A stretch of 64,000 bases of DNA from Nocardia asteroides (GCF_021183625.1 NZ_CP089214.1:2914001-2978000), one strand, 5' to 3'; counted from the first letter of the stretch, positions 48,543 to 58,409 are shown. Notes: generated from the letters alone by a model not told the origin. Translations and numbers: made by a program.

Positions 48543-49184
48543 TTACTCGGCGCTCTCGGCGGCGGCCTCGGCGGCCTCGTCGCCCTGGGCGGCCTCGGCG
48601 GACTCACCGGCGTCGGTCTCCGCCTCCAGGTCCTGGGCCACCGGCGCGGTGATGACGTTGACGATCAGGGTCTCCGGATCGACGGCCAGCTCGACGCCCT
48701 TGGGCAGCGACAGGTCGGAAGCGTTGATCTGGGTGCCCTCTTCGGCGCCCTCGACCGAGACCTCGATGGACTCGGGAATGTTCATCGCGTCGGACTCGAT
48801 GGCGACGGTGGTGGCGTCCTGGGTGACCAGGGTGCCCGCCGCGGCTTCACCGGTGACGACGATGTTCACGTCGGCGGTGACCTTCTCGCCACGCTTCACG
48901 ATGAGCAGGTCGGCATGCTCGATGTAGCGGCGGATCGGGTGCACGACAACGGACTTGGTCAGCGCGAGCTGCGGCGTGCCGTCGATCACCAGGCTCAGCA
49001 CGGCGTTGGTGCCGTGCTGCCGCAGGATCGCGGCGAATTCCTGGGCGTTCACGGCCAGATGCTGGGGATCCGACTGGTGGCCGTACAGCACGGCGGGGAC
49101 ATTGCCCGCGCGGCGGGTGCGACGGGCGGCACCTTTACCGAACTCGGTGCGTACGACGGCCTCGAGGACGTTGACGTCGGACAT
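48543..49184 (-). CDS. rplY: 50S ribosomal protein L25/general stress protein Ctc
   Basis: 213 aa. The N-terminal L25 domain ([25 protein letters not shown]) binds 5S rRNA; the C-terminal TL5/Ctc domain follows, and the tail is acidic and Ala-rich ([21 protein letters not shown]). Long Ctc-type form as in mycobacteria. First gene of the rplY-pth unit. Confidence 0.97.
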   Translation of the reverse strand: MSDVNVLEAVVRTEFGKGAARRTRRAGNVPAVLYGHQSDPQHLAVNAQEFAAILRQHGTNAVLSLVIDGTPQLALTKSVVVHPIRRYIEHADLLIVKRGEKVTADVNIVVTGEAAAGTLVTQDATTVAIESDAMNIPESIEVSVEGAEEGTQINASDLSLPKGVELAVDPETLIVNVITAPVAQDLEAETDAGESAEAAQGDEAAEAAAESAE

Positions 49185-49466
49185 GACTGAAATACTCCTA
49201 CGGCTCTTCCGGGCTGGACACGGGCTACGCGCTGGACGTGCTGCGCGATGGTCTGCTCGTCGGGCGAATGGAAACGACCGGACGGCCGGAAGGCCGAGCC
49301 GCGTCGATCACGGTGCACGCTGGGCGGTCACCCTCGCCGAGACAACCCGACCACCATACCCCAGCTGCGCAGCACCGTTGGAATCGGGAGGTCACGCGCG
49401 AATCGCGTAGGCTGGACAGGTTGACTGTGCCCTGCCGAATGGCCATCTTCCGAAAGGTCGAATCTC

Positions 49467-51110
49467 GTGACCGCCTCCCCCGACGGCGCCGTCGTCTCCG
49501 TCCCGCGCGGGCTGCCAGCGGAGGTCGCGCGCAGACGCACCTTCGCGGTGATCTCGCACCCGGACGCGGGCAAGTCGACCCTGACGGAGGCGCTGGCGCT
49601 GCACGCGCGGGTGATCTCCGAGGCGGGCGCGATCCACGGCAAGGCCGGGCGCAAGTCGACCGTCTCGGACTGGATGGAGATGGAGAAGGCCCGCGGCATC
49701 TCGGTCAGCTCCACCGCGCTGCAGTTCAACTACCGCACCGCGGGCTCCGACATCGACAACGTGATCAACCTGGTCGACACACCGGGCCACTCCGACTTCT
49801 CCGAGGACACCTACCGCGTGCTCACCGCGGTGGACGCGGCGGTCATGCTGATCGACGCCGCCAAGGGGCTGGAGCCGCAGACGCTCAAGCTCTTCCAGGT
49901 CTGCAGGCACCGCGGCATCCCGGTGATCACCGTCATCAACAAGTGGGACCGCCCGGGCCGCGCCCCGCTGGAGCTGCTGGACGAGATCGAGGAGCGGATC
50001 GGGCTCACCCCGACCCCGCTCTTCCTCCCGGTCGGCATCGCGGGCGATTTCCGCGGGCTGCTGCGCCGCGGCCCCGACGGCGCCGCCGCCGAGTACATCC
50101 ACTTCACCCGCACCGCGGGCGGCGCCACCATCGCGCCGGAGGAGTCGGTCGCCCCGGCAAGCGCGGCCGAGCGCGAGGGCGAGGCGTGGAGCACCGCCGC
50201 CGAGGAGAGCGAGCTGCTCTCCGCCACCGGGCAGGACCACGACCAGGAGCTCTTCCTCGCCGGGCACACCTCGCCGGTGATCTACGCCTCCGCGATGCTG
50301 AACTTCGGCGTCCGGCAGCTGCTGGAGACGCTGATCGAGCTGGCCCCGCCCCCGCGCGCACGGACCGATGTCGCGGGCACGCCGCGCGAGACCACCGACC
50401 CGTTCAGCGCGGTGATCTTCAAGGTGCAGGCCGGGATGGACACCGCGCACCGCGACCGGCTCGCCTTCATGCGCATCGTCTCCGGCGAGTTCGAGCGCGG
50501 CATGGTCGTGACGCACGCGCAGACCGGGCGGCCGTTCGCCACCAAGTACGCGCTCACCGTCTTCGGCCGGGAGCGCACCACCGTCGACACCGCCTACCCG
50601 GGTGATGTGGTCGGCCTGGTGAACGCCACCGCGCTGGCGCCGGGGCACACGCTCTTCGTCGACCGGAAGGTGGAGTTCCCGCCGATCCCGTCGTTCGCGC
50701 CGGAGCACTTCGCGGTGCTGCGCGCGGAGAGCGCGGGCAAGTACAAGCAGTTCCGCAAGGCCATGGACCAGCTCGATTCCGAGGGCGTGGTGCAGGTGCT
50801 GCGCAACGACGCCCGCGGTGACGCCTCGCCGGTGCTCGCCGCGGTAGGCCCGATGCAGTTCGAGGTGGTCACCGCCCGGATGCTCGGCGAGTTCAACGTG
50901 GAGACCAAGCTCGACTTCCTCGGCTACTCGATCGCGCGGCGCACCGACGCCGCCTCCGCGGCGGAGCTGGATCGGCAGCGCGGGGTCGAGGTCTTCACCC
51001 GCAGCGACGGCGCTATCCTCGCGCTCTTCAGCGACAAGTGGCGGCTGCAGTACATCGAGAAGGAGCACAGGGGGCTCACGCTCGAGCCGCTCGTCGCGGC
51101 TGCCGACTGA
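49467..51110 (+). CDS. prfC: peptide chain release factor 3
   Basis: 547 aa from a GTG (AAAGG about 9 nt upstream). The G1 motif is SHPDAGKSTLTEAL, with MEKARGISVSSTALQF (switch I), DTPGHSDFSEDTYR (G3) and INKWDRPG (G4), followed by RF3-specific AMDQLDSEGVVQVL. This translational GTPase recycles RF1/RF2. The segment GATIAPEESVAPASAAEREG is a low-complexity loop longer than in enterobacteria. I do not recall the gene from M. tuberculosis at this place. Confidence 0.95.
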   Translation: MTASPDGAVVSVPRGLPAEVARRRTFAVISHPDAGKSTLTEALALHARVISEAGAIHGKAGRKSTVSDWMEMEKARGISVSSTALQFNYRTAGSDIDNVINLVDTPGHSDFSEDTYRVLTAVDAAVMLIDAAKGLEPQTLKLFQVCRHRGIPVITVINKWDRPGRAPLELLDEIEERIGLTPTPLFLPVGIAGDFRGLLRRGPDGAAAEYIHFTRTAGGATIAPEESVAPASAAEREGEAWSTAAEESELLSATGQDHDQELFLAGHTSPVIYASAMLNFGVRQLLETLIELAPPPRARTDVAGTPRETTDPFSAVIFKVQAGMDTAHRDRLAFMRIVSGEFERGMVVTHAQTGRPFATKYALTVFGRERTTVDTAYPGDVVGLVNATALAPGHTLFVDRKVEFPPIPSFAPEHFAVLRAESAGKYKQFRKAMDQLDSEGVVQVLRNDARGDASPVLAAVGPMQFEVVTARMLGEFNVETKLDFLGYSIARRTDAASAAELDRQRGVEVFTRSDGAILALFSDKWRLQYIEKEHRGLTLEPLVAAAD

Positions 51111-51884
51111 TCAGGCGGTGCCGCCGGGGTCGCGCTGCAGCGGAGCGATGCCGTCCTCGTTGGCGAGCAGCCCCCAGCGGCTGGAGGTCAGCCGCAGGCT
51201 GGGCAGGTCGCTGAGCGAGAGCACCACCTCGTAGGTGCGCTCGTAGCCGGTGTGCGCGATGCGCCAGCGGCCGTCGTCGCAGCGCACGTAGCGGTCGGTG
51301 TAGAAGGCGGCGCCGCGCAGCAGCATGTTGTGCGCGGGGATCAGCACGGTGTCGGCGAGGTACCAGGTGCCGGTGGCGGTGGCGCCGTCCACGTCGATCT
51401 CCGGGTGGTCGCAGCGGTGCTCGGTGATGACGTGCGGGCCGAGCGTGTTGCGCAGAAAGGCCAGGAACGCCTCGCGGGATTCGAACTGCAGGTACTCGCT
51501 GTAGGTGGCGGTGGCCTCCGGGATCATGGTGTCGGCGAACTCGTCCCAGTCCTTGGTGTCCATGGTGCGCAGGTAGCGGAACTTGAGCCGCTCGATCGCG
51601 GCGATGTCGTCGGTCGCGCGGTGCCCAGCGGCGCCGTCGGCCCGCGGGGGTCCGGCCGGCCCGCCGAGCCCGACCAGCGAGAGGTCGGAATCCGCGCCGA
51701 TCCGGCCGCCCGCGGCCTGGCCCGCCTGCCGCTCGCCCATCGAGATCCGCGCATCCGGCGGTGCCCCGTCGGCGTCGGGCGGCCGCTCGGACACCGCGGC
51801 CGGGCGCGAGCGGGCACCACCCGGGGCGGCTGCCCCGCGTGGCTCGGCCGCGCCACCGGCCGTTTCGCTGCGCTCCTCGTCCAT
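51111..51884 (-). CDS. NTF2/SnoaL-like domain protein
   Basis: 257 aa. The first 95 residues are disordered and Ala-, Arg- and Pro-rich. A SnoaL-like cone follows: DDIAAIERLKFRYLRTMDTKDWDEFADTMIPEA, then TATGTWYLADTV and FYTDRYVRCDDGRWRIAHTGYERTYE. The family includes dehydratases and isomerases and many proteins of unknown role. A later start that skips the disordered region is possible, but the ATG at 51884 gives the longest consistent frame. Convergent with prfC, with no gap between stops. Confidence 0.82.
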   Translation of the reverse strand: MDEERSETAGGAAEPRGAAAPGGARSRPAAVSERPPDADGAPPDARISMGERQAGQAAGGRIGADSDLSLVGLGGPAGPPRADGAAGHRATDDIAAIERLKFRYLRTMDTKDWDEFADTMIPEATATYSEYLQFESREAFLAFLRNTLGPHVITEHRCDHPEIDVDGATATGTWYLADTVLIPAHNMLLRGAAFYTDRYVRCDDGRWRIAHTGYERTYEVVLSLSDLPSLRLTSSRWGLLANEDGIAPLQRDPGGTA

Positions 51885-51978
51885 GACTCCACGATCCCAT
51901 CCGCTCGGGCACGCTCGACCGAATCGCGAAGATTTGTATCAGATCGCTATCACCGCAGCGGGCGACGCACCGCGGCGG

Positions 51979-52926
51979 TCAGGTCGCGATCGTGAAACAG
52001 GTGCGGCAGAAGTCCTCGCCGAACTCGGTGAGGCGGAGACTCTTGCGCACGATCTTCGGCGCCCGCCCCGCCTTCTTCAGCGCGGCCTCCACCGACGGCT
52101 GCACCTCGAGCACCATGTAGCGGCTCAGCACCACCGGGTCGTCCGAGGTCTGGGTGAGGCCGAGCCGGTTCAGGTTGATCAGGTACGCGCGGGACCGGTC
52201 CGGATAGCGCACGCCCGCCTGCTCCGGCACCGAGGTGAGGTCACCCCTGACCAGCTCGGAGCCGATGCCGAGCGGGCGGTTGGTGCGCACGTCGACTGCG
52301 GGCTGCGCGCCGTTCAGCGCCATGAAGCGCAGGATGCGGGCCTCGTCGGGGGCGAGCTCGTCGAGGATCCGGTCGTAGGCCGGGTGCACGTCCTCGGTGA
52401 AGTAGACATCGGCCGAGCGGGCCAGCAGCGCGTCGCCGCGGCGGCGCAGCTCCTGGGAGCTGGCCGAGCGCAGGTTCTGCCCGATCACCAGCGCCTGCTG
52501 CTGCTGGCTGCTCCCGCCGCTGCCGTTCGGCGTCGGCACATAGCTGACGATCTCGCGCACCGACCCCTCGGTGACGCCGAGCGCGCTGCGCGCGATGGAG
52601 CGCAGCGCGTTGCTGGTGCGCTCGGCGATATCGGCGGAGGACTCGCCGTCCAGCGCCGCCTGCGCGATCTCGCGGGTCACCTCGTAGCCGGTGCCGACGG
52701 CCCACTGCCCGCCGCGCACCACCGAGCCCGCCGCCACCCCCGCGGCCCGGAAGACGCCGCGGATCAGCCGCGCCTCGTTGCTGATCTGCCGCTGCTCGAC
52801 GTCCGCGCTGCGCTCCACCTCGCGGCTACCGGGTCTGGCCAGATTCTGCCCCTGGGCGGACTGCCCCGTGGCGGTCCGCCCGGTTCTGTCGTTTGCCACG
52901 TCCTGCTCCGAACTTCTCGACCGCAT
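51979..52926 (-). CDS. Abi-alpha (DUF4393)-family protein, first copy
   Basis: 315 aa from the ATG at 52926; a GTG at 52899 with a better GGAG site is an alternative. A disordered head precedes a glycine-alanine helix region (RLIRGVFRAAGVAAGSVVRGGQWAVGTGYE). The C-terminal half has HPAYDRILDELAPDEARILRFMALNGAQPAVDVR and ends FGEDFCRTC. The same C-terminal pattern recurs in the gene at 54390, so the two are paralogues. Abi-alpha proteins are annotated from a lactococcal abortive-infection factor; their action is unknown. Divergent from the DUF445 gene by 150 nt. Confidence 0.8.
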   Translation of the reverse strand: MRSRSSEQDVANDRTGRTATGQSAQGQNLARPGSREVERSADVEQRQISNEARLIRGVFRAAGVAAGSVVRGGQWAVGTGYEVTREIAQAALDGESSADIAERTSNALRSIARSALGVTEGSVREIVSYVPTPNGSGGSSQQQQALVIGQNLRSASSQELRRRGDALLARSADVYFTEDVHPAYDRILDELAPDEARILRFMALNGAQPAVDVRTNRPLGIGSELVRGDLTSVPEQAGVRYPDRSRAYLINLNRLGLTQTSDDPVVLSRYMVLEVQPSVEAALKKAGRAPKIVRKSLRLTEFGEDFCRTCFTIAT

Positions 52927-53076
52927 GGAAACCGTCCCCAGATTATTGCCCGGCACCCGCGGCCGGTATGCCGGACCCGCGCATTCGGGGCTCACCGTGC
53001 GGTTCCACCGCCCCGCTGGTGCTAGTTTGAGGTGCCGGTGCGGCGGCGGTCACTGGTGTGTCGGCAGGAGGAAGTC

Positions 53077-54399
53077 GTGTTGGAGAGTGCTTTCGGGGTC
53101 CATCCGACCATTCTCCTCGAGTTGTTGACCATCCCGCTTTTCACCGGCGTCATCGGCTATATCACCAACTGGACCGGCATCCTCATGCTGTTCCGGCCGA
53201 TTGCATTCCACGGCTTCCGGGTGCCCGGCCTCAAGGCTGTGTTTCCCTACCTGCCCAAGCGAATTCAGATCCTGCCGCTGCTGAGCTACGACGGCAGGCT
53301 CGGCTGGCAGGGCATCGTCCCCTCGCGCGCGGACAAGATGGCGAGTATCGCGGTGGACAAGGGGCTCTCCAAACTGGGCAGCGTCTCCGACTTCTATCGC
53401 GAGCTGGACCCGGAAAAGCTGGCCGAACATCTCACCCGGGTGGCCGACGCGCAGATCCGCGACATCGTCGAGGAAATTCTGCGGCGCGAGCATCCCCAGC
53501 TCTGGTTCAACCTGCCCGCACAGGTGCGCGAGAAGGTGCACGAGCGGGTCAAGCAGCAGCTGCCGGATATTCTGCACGAGCTCACCCTGGAATTGGGCGA
53601 GAACATCGATCAGCTGCTCGATGTGAAGCAGATGGTCATCCGCTATTTCCAGGCCCGACCGCAACTGCTGAACCAGCTCTTCCAGGTGCTCGGCGCCAAG
53701 GAACTGCGCTTCATGCAGAATTTCGGCTTCTATTTCGGCGCCCCGATGGGCGTGGTGCTCGTCGGGATCCTGCACCTGACCGGCTGGTCCAGCCTGGCGG
53801 TGCTGCCGATCGGCGGCATCGTGATCGGCTGGGTGGTGAACTGGGTCGGGCTGAACATGATCTTCGCCCCCGCCTACCCGAGGTGGTGGTGCCCGTGGCG
53901 GCAGGGGCTGCTGATCAAGCGGCAGAACGAGATCACTGACGGCTACGCCGAGCTGGTCTCCACCCAGGTGATCACGCTCGCCAATATCGGCGACGAGCTG
54001 CTGAACGGCCCGCGCTCGGACCGCACCATGCAGATGCTGGAGGACACGCTGCGCCCCGCCGCCGACCGCGCGCTCGGCCCGGCCAGGCCCGCGGTCAAGT
54101 TCATGCTCGGCAGCCGCGACTACGACACCCTGCAGAACACCTTCACCAGCGAGGCGATGGCGATCGCGCCGATCGCCTTCGCCGACCCGGACTTCAACCA
54201 GCAGCAGGGCAAGCAGGTCAACGAGTACATCGCCAAGCAGATGTCGGCGCTCTCGCCACCCGACTTCGTCGACATGCTGCGCGCCGCGATCAAACAGGAC
54301 GAATGGCTGCTTTTCGTCCATGGCGGCGTGCTCGGGCTGATTGCCGGATACGCTCATATTCTGGTCTTCGGAACGGAAGTGGCAACCACATGGCTGTGA
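53077..54399 (+). CDS. DUF445-family membrane protein
   Basis: 440 aa from the GTG at 53077 (AGGAGG 7 nt upstream). Membrane helices lie near the N-terminus (LLTIPLFTGVIGYITNWTGILMLF), in the middle (MGVVLVGILHLTGWSSLAVLPIGGIVIGWVVNWVGLNMIF) and at the C-terminus (HGGVLGLIAGYAHILVFG). Between them is a long amphipathic helical region with DPEKLAEHLTRVADAQIRDIVEEIL. The repeated G-x-I-T/V-N-W motif at helix ends is the DUF445/YheB signature. The function is unknown. It overlaps the second Abi-alpha gene by 10 nt. Confidence 0.85.
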   Translation: MLESAFGVHPTILLELLTIPLFTGVIGYITNWTGILMLFRPIAFHGFRVPGLKAVFPYLPKRIQILPLLSYDGRLGWQGIVPSRADKMASIAVDKGLSKLGSVSDFYRELDPEKLAEHLTRVADAQIRDIVEEILRREHPQLWFNLPAQVREKVHERVKQQLPDILHELTLELGENIDQLLDVKQMVIRYFQARPQLLNQLFQVLGAKELRFMQNFGFYFGAPMGVVLVGILHLTGWSSLAVLPIGGIVIGWVVNWVGLNMIFAPAYPRWWCPWRQGLLIKRQNEITDGYAELVSTQVITLANIGDELLNGPRSDRTMQMLEDTLRPAADRALGPARPAVKFMLGSRDYDTLQNTFTSEAMAIAPIAFADPDFNQQQGKQVNEYIAKQMSALSPPDFVDMLRAAIKQDEWLLFVHGGVLGLIAGYAHILVFGTEVATTWL

Positions 54400-55277
54400 G
54401 CGATCCGGGCGGCGAGGCGCCCGAGACCGGCGGAGTTCCCGCCCGGAACGACGCCGAACCGGAGGTGCTCGGCGCCGCGCCGCGCCGCGAGATCGCGGTG
54501 CGCGGGCAGGCGCGGCGCATCGTGCCGGTGACGCCGCGGGAGACCGTTCGCGCCGCCACCGGGGTGGCGAAGGTGGCCTGGACCGCCGCCTCCGAGGTGA
54601 CCTCCTGGACCGTCGACACCGCGCTCGGCGTCACCTCGACCGTTGTCCGCGGCAGCATGGCCGGGACACCGCCGCGCGAGGTGCTGGCCGAGGCCGAGTC
54701 CGAGGTACGCGGGCGGCTGCGCCGGGCGCTCGGGGTCGATGCCGAGCACGCGGGCGGCGCGGGCGGGGTGCCGACGCTGCGCGAGCAGGGCGCCGCGCTG
54801 CTCCGGCTCTCCGCGAGCACCAGCGCCGAGAGCGCCGAGCTGCACCCGGCCTTCGCGCGCATCCTGGCCGAGCTCACCCCCGACGAGGCCCGCGTCCTGC
54901 GCTTCCTGCACCTGGACGGTCCGCAGCCCGCCATCGACATCCGGCTCGGCCGCCCGCGCACGCTCGGCTCGGACCGCAAGATCACCGGGATCACCGTGCT
55001 CGGCGAGCACGCCGGCCTCCGCTTCCCGAACCGGATCCAGCAGTACCAGACCAACCTGCGCAGACTCGGGCTGATCGAGTTCGACCGGGAGCCGGTCGGC
55101 AACCCGAACCGGTACCAGATCATCGAGGCCAAGGCCGTGGTGCGGGACCTGCTCAAGCGCTCCGGGCGCGGGGCCAAGCTGCAGTACCGCAGCGTGCTGC
55201 TCAGCGGCTTCGGCGCCGACTTCGTGCGCACCTGCCTGCCGGTGGTCGTCGACGGGCGCACCGCGGAGTCGAGCTGA
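54390..55277 (+). CDS. Abi-alpha (DUF4393)-family protein, second copy
   Basis: 295 aa from the ATG at 54390, inside the end of the DUF445 gene. The head is hydrophilic; residues 50-85 form an Ala-, Val- and Thr-rich helix that could associate with membrane. The C-terminal half aligns with the first copy: HPAFARILAELTPDEARVLRFLHLDGPQPAIDIR, NLRRLGLIEF and FGADFVRTC. The repeated L-x-R-L-G-L and F-G-x-DF-x-RTC elements suggest a winged-helix-like domain. Coupled translation with DUF445 argues for a joint complex. Confidence 0.8.
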   Translation: MAVSDPGGEAPETGGVPARNDAEPEVLGAAPRREIAVRGQARRIVPVTPRETVRAATGVAKVAWTAASEVTSWTVDTALGVTSTVVRGSMAGTPPREVLAEAESEVRGRLRRALGVDAEHAGGAGGVPTLREQGAALLRLSASTSAESAELHPAFARILAELTPDEARVLRFLHLDGPQPAIDIRLGRPRTLGSDRKITGITVLGEHAGLRFPNRIQQYQTNLRRLGLIEFDREPVGNPNRYQIIEAKAVVRDLLKRSGRGAKLQYRSVLLSGFGADFVRTCLPVVVDGRTAESS

Positions 55278-55320
55278 CGGCTCGGCCGGTCGGCATGCCG
55301 CCGCGGGCGCTGCCGTCCGG

Positions 55321-57132
55321 CTAGAACTCCTCGGCCAGCTCCATCCAGCGCTCCTCGGTGGTCTCCTTCTCGGCGGTCACCCGGAGCAGCTCGGCGTTCA
55401 GGTCGGCCAGCCGGGCGGGCTCGGTGGCGGCGTCGAGCAGCGCGCCGTGCAGCGTCCGCTCCCGCTCGGTGAGCTTGTCCAGGGACCGCTCCAGCTTGGA
55501 CAGCTCCTTGCGCGCGGCCCGGTAGGTGGCCGGGTCGACGGTGGACCTCGGCTCGTCGGTCGCGGTGGCGGCGGCCGCGCGGAGGGCGGGGGCGGCGCCG
55601 AGCGCGGCGCGCCTGCGCAGGTACTCCTCGATGCCGCCGGGCAGGTTGGTGAGCCCGCCGTCGCCGAAGAGCGCCCAGGTGGAGTCGCAGATCCGCTCGA
55701 TCAGGTAGCGGTCGTGGCTGATCACCACCAGCGTGCCCGCCCAGTTGTCGAGCAGGTCCTCCAGCTGCTGCAGGGTGTCGATGTCGAGGTCGTTGGTCGG
55801 CTCGTCGAGCAGCAGCACGTTCGGCTCGGCCATCAGGATCCGGGTGAGCTGCAGCCTGCGCCGCTCGCCGCCGGAGAGGTCGCGCACCGGGGTGCGCTGC
55901 CTGGCCGGGCTGAAGCCGAGCCGCTCGGCGAGCTGCCCGGCGGAGAGCTCGTAGCCGTCGCCCAGCTCGATTCGCTGCGCCACCTGCTGCACCGCCTCCA
56001 GCACCCGCAGCTCGACCGGCAGGTCGTCGAGCTCCTGGCGCAGCCAGCCGATCCGGACCGTCTGGCCCTGGATCCGCTTGCCCGCGACCAGCTCGGCGTC
56101 GCCCGCGAGCGCGCGCAGCAGCGTGGTCTTGCCGCTGCCGTTCACCCCGACCAGCCCGACCCGCTCGCCGGGGGCGAGCCGCCAGGTGAGGTCGCGGAGC
56201 AGCTCGCGGCCGTCCGGGGTGGCCAGCGCGGCATCCTCCAGCTCGACCACCACCCGGCCGAGCCGCTTGCGCGCGAAGCTCGCCAGCGAGACGCTGTCCC
56301 TCGGCTCCGGCACATCCGCGATCAGCGCCTCCGCGGCCTCCACCCGGTAGCGCGGCTTCGAGGTGCGGGCCTGCGGGCCGCGGCGCAGCCAGGCGAGTTC
56401 CTTGCGGGCCAGGTTGCGGCGGCGGGATTCGCTGGAGTCGGCCTGCCGCGCGCGCTCCGCGCGGGCGAAGATCCAGTCGCCGTAGCCGCCCTCGTAGCTC
56501 TCCACCTTGCCGCCGACGACCTCCCAGGTGCGGGTGGCGACGGTGTCGAGGAACCAGCGATCGTGGGTGACGACGACGAGCGCGCTGCGCCGGGACAGCA
56601 GGTGCTCGGCCAGCCACTGCACGCCCTCGACGTCGAGGTGGTTGGTCGGCTCGTCCAGGACCAGCAGGTCGAGCTCGCGCACCAGCGCGGCGGCCAGCGC
56701 CACCCGGCGGCGCTCGCCGCCGGAGAGCGAGTCGATCAGGGTCTCCAGGCCGAGCCCGGCGATGCCGATGCCCTCAAGCACGCCGCGGATCCGCGGGTTG
56801 GCGGCGTACTCGTGCTCGGCCAGCTCGCCCGCGTGCGCGAAGCCCGCCTCGTCGGCGAGCCCGGCGAGCACCACCGCCCCGACCGTGGCGCCGGGGGGCA
56901 GCACGCCGCGCTGGGTGACCACCGCGATCCGCAGTCCGCCCAGCCTGCTCACCCGGCCCGCGTCCGGCGGCTCCAACCCGGTCAGCACCTCGAGCAGGGT
57001 GGTCTTGCCGCCGCCGTTCAGGCCGACGACGCCGATCCGCTCCCCGGCGTGCACACCGAGCGAGACGCCGTCGAGCAGCGGGGCGATCCCGAAGCTCTTC
57101 GAGACCTGCTCCAGGTTGATCAGGTTGGACAT
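55321..57132 (-). CDS. ABC-F family ATPase (Uup-like)
   Basis: 603 aa with two ATPase domains and no membrane segments. The first Walker A is GLNGGGKTTLLEVL, with signature LSGGERRRVALA and LDEPTNHLDVEG; the second is GVNGSGKTTLLRAL, with LSGGERRRLQLTRI and LDEPTNDLDIDT. A C-terminal coiled coil (RKELSKLERSLDKLTERERTLHG) is like that of Uup. Such proteins act on ribosomes or recombination intermediates, and some confer antibiotic protection. It precedes ispE on the opposite side of a 200-nt gap, both minus strand. Confidence 0.93.
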   Translation of the reverse strand: MSNLINLEQVSKSFGIAPLLDGVSLGVHAGERIGVVGLNGGGKTTLLEVLTGLEPPDAGRVSRLGGLRIAVVTQRGVLPPGATVGAVVLAGLADEAGFAHAGELAEHEYAANPRIRGVLEGIGIAGLGLETLIDSLSGGERRRVALAAALVRELDLLVLDEPTNHLDVEGVQWLAEHLLSRRSALVVVTHDRWFLDTVATRTWEVVGGKVESYEGGYGDWIFARAERARQADSSESRRRNLARKELAWLRRGPQARTSKPRYRVEAAEALIADVPEPRDSVSLASFARKRLGRVVVELEDAALATPDGRELLRDLTWRLAPGERVGLVGVNGSGKTTLLRALAGDAELVAGKRIQGQTVRIGWLRQELDDLPVELRVLEAVQQVAQRIELGDGYELSAGQLAERLGFSPARQRTPVRDLSGGERRRLQLTRILMAEPNVLLLDEPTNDLDIDTLQQLEDLLDNWAGTLVVISHDRYLIERICDSTWALFGDGGLTNLPGGIEEYLRRRAALGAAPALRAAAATATDEPRSTVDPATYRAARKELSKLERSLDKLTERERTLHGALLDAATEPARLADLNAELLRVTAEKETTEERWMELAEEF

Positions 57133-57336
57133 GGATCCTTCCGGGGAATGCGGGAGACCGACGCTCCAGGCTACCGAGCGGCCGCTCGGCGCCGGTGGGC
57201 GCGGGGTTGTCGCGGGCCGTCGGCGGCTCCGGAACGCGAAGTGGCCGGTGCGCCGACGGTCACGTTCGAGCCGGCGAACGGCTCGGCAGCCGACCTGTGC
57301 TACCGCCGCAGCTTCGGATCGTTCTGTCGGCGCAGG

Positions 57337-58272
57337 TCAGTGCTGCTCGGCGTGGTCGTTCGGCACGATGCGGGCACCGGGGACCGGGCCGGTCGCGGTG
57401 CGAACGCTGCGGCAGACGCCCGCGCCGGCGAGTTCGGCGGCGACGGCGACCGCGGCCTCCGCGCTCTCGCAGAGGAAGGCGCAGGTCGGGCCCGAGCCGG
57501 AGACGATGCCCGCCAGCGCCCCCGCGGTGACCCCGGCGCGCAGCGTGCGGCGCAGCTCCGGCTTCAGCGAGAGCGCCGCGGCCTGCATGTCGTTGCCGAG
57601 CAGCGGGGCGAGCGCGGCGGCGTCCCCGCCGGCGAGCGCCTGGATGAGCCGCTGCGGCTCGCCGAGCCGGGGCGGCTCGCCCTGCGCGCGCAGCCGGTCC
57701 AGCTCGGCGAAGACCGCTGGCGTCGAGAGCCCGCCCTTCGCCAGCGCGAGCACCCAGTGAAAGGCGTTCCTGGCCAGCACCGGGAGCAGCCGCTCGCCGC
57801 GGCCGGTGCCGAGCGCGGTGCCGCCGTGCAGCGCGAACGGCACGTCGCTGCCGAGCTCGGCGCCGATGCCCGCGAGTTCGTCGCGGCCGAGCCCGAGCTC
57901 CCAGAGCGCGTCCAGCCCGACCAGCGCGGCCGCCGCGTCGGCGCTGCCGCCCGCCATGCCGCCGGCCACCGGGATGCCCTTGCCGATGGCGATCTCCACC
58001 AGCGGCGCCCGCCCGGCCAGGTGCGCGAGCCGGACCGCGGCCTTCCAGACCAGGTTGCCGCGGTCGGTCGGGACGTCGGCGGCGCCCTCCCCGGTGACCT
58101 TGACGGTGAGCGAGTTCGCCGGGGTGATCCGGACGTCGTCGGTGAGCGAGAGCGCCTGGAAGACGGTGGTGAGATCGTGGTAGCCGTCCGGGCGCAGATC
58201 GCCGATGCCGAGGTGCAGGTTCACCTTGGACGGCGCGCGCACGGTGAGGGGGCTCGGCACAACTGACAGCAC
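57337..58272 (-). CDS. ispE: 4-diphosphocytidyl-2-C-methyl-D-erythritol kinase
   Basis: 311 aa from the GTG at 58272; the frame is open to 58305, but that part is not conserved. [28 protein letters not shown] and the GHMP-kinase motif [17 protein letters not shown] are diagnostic. It phosphorylates CDP-ME in the MEP isoprenoid pathway. In mycobacteria ispE follows rsmA; here a copper-related pair sits between them. Confidence 0.95.
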   Translation of the reverse strand: MLSVVPSPLTVRAPSKVNLHLGIGDLRPDGYHDLTTVFQALSLTDDVRITPANSLTVKVTGEGAADVPTDRGNLVWKAAVRLAHLAGRAPLVEIAIGKGIPVAGGMAGGSADAAAALVGLDALWELGLGRDELAGIGAELGSDVPFALHGGTALGTGRGERLLPVLARNAFHWVLALAKGGLSTPAVFAELDRLRAQGEPPRLGEPQRLIQALAGGDAAALAPLLGNDMQAAALSLKPELRRTLRAGVTAGALAGIVSGSGPTCAFLCESAEAAVAVAAELAGAGVCRSVRTATGPVPGARIVPNDHAEQH

Positions 58273-58330
58273 GGTAGCCGAGCCTAACCGGTGCCACGGC
58301 CGCACGCCCGGCCCGCGCGCATTGCGGTCT

Positions 58331-58347
58331 ATACCGGGCGGGGGTAT
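58331..58347 (+). promoter_or_regulatory. CsoR-like copper operator 1
   Basis: ATACC-GGGCGGG-GGTAT is a 17-bp element of the ATACC...GGTAT type bound by CsoR-family copper repressors. It lies 63 nt before the CopZ-like start. A second element follows 14 nt later. CsoR itself is not in the window. Confidence 0.55.
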
Positions 58348-58361
58348 GGTCGGATTTCGAG

Positions 58362-58378
58362 ATACCCCCCGGCCGTAT
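58362..58378 (+). promoter_or_regulatory. CsoR-like copper operator 2
   Basis: ATACCCCCCGGCCGTAT repeats the same ATAC...GTAT half-site arrangement as the element at 58331 and lies 32 nt before the CopZ-like start. Its core is less symmetric than the first. Confidence 0.4.
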
Positions 58379-58409
58379 GGCCGGGAGACCGACGAGCACA
58401 GGAGCCGAG

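Noticed and set aside
55447..58266. A 939-codon plus-strand frame opposite the ABC-F and ispE genes
   Set aside because: Same shadow pattern; both minus-strand genes have full motif sets.
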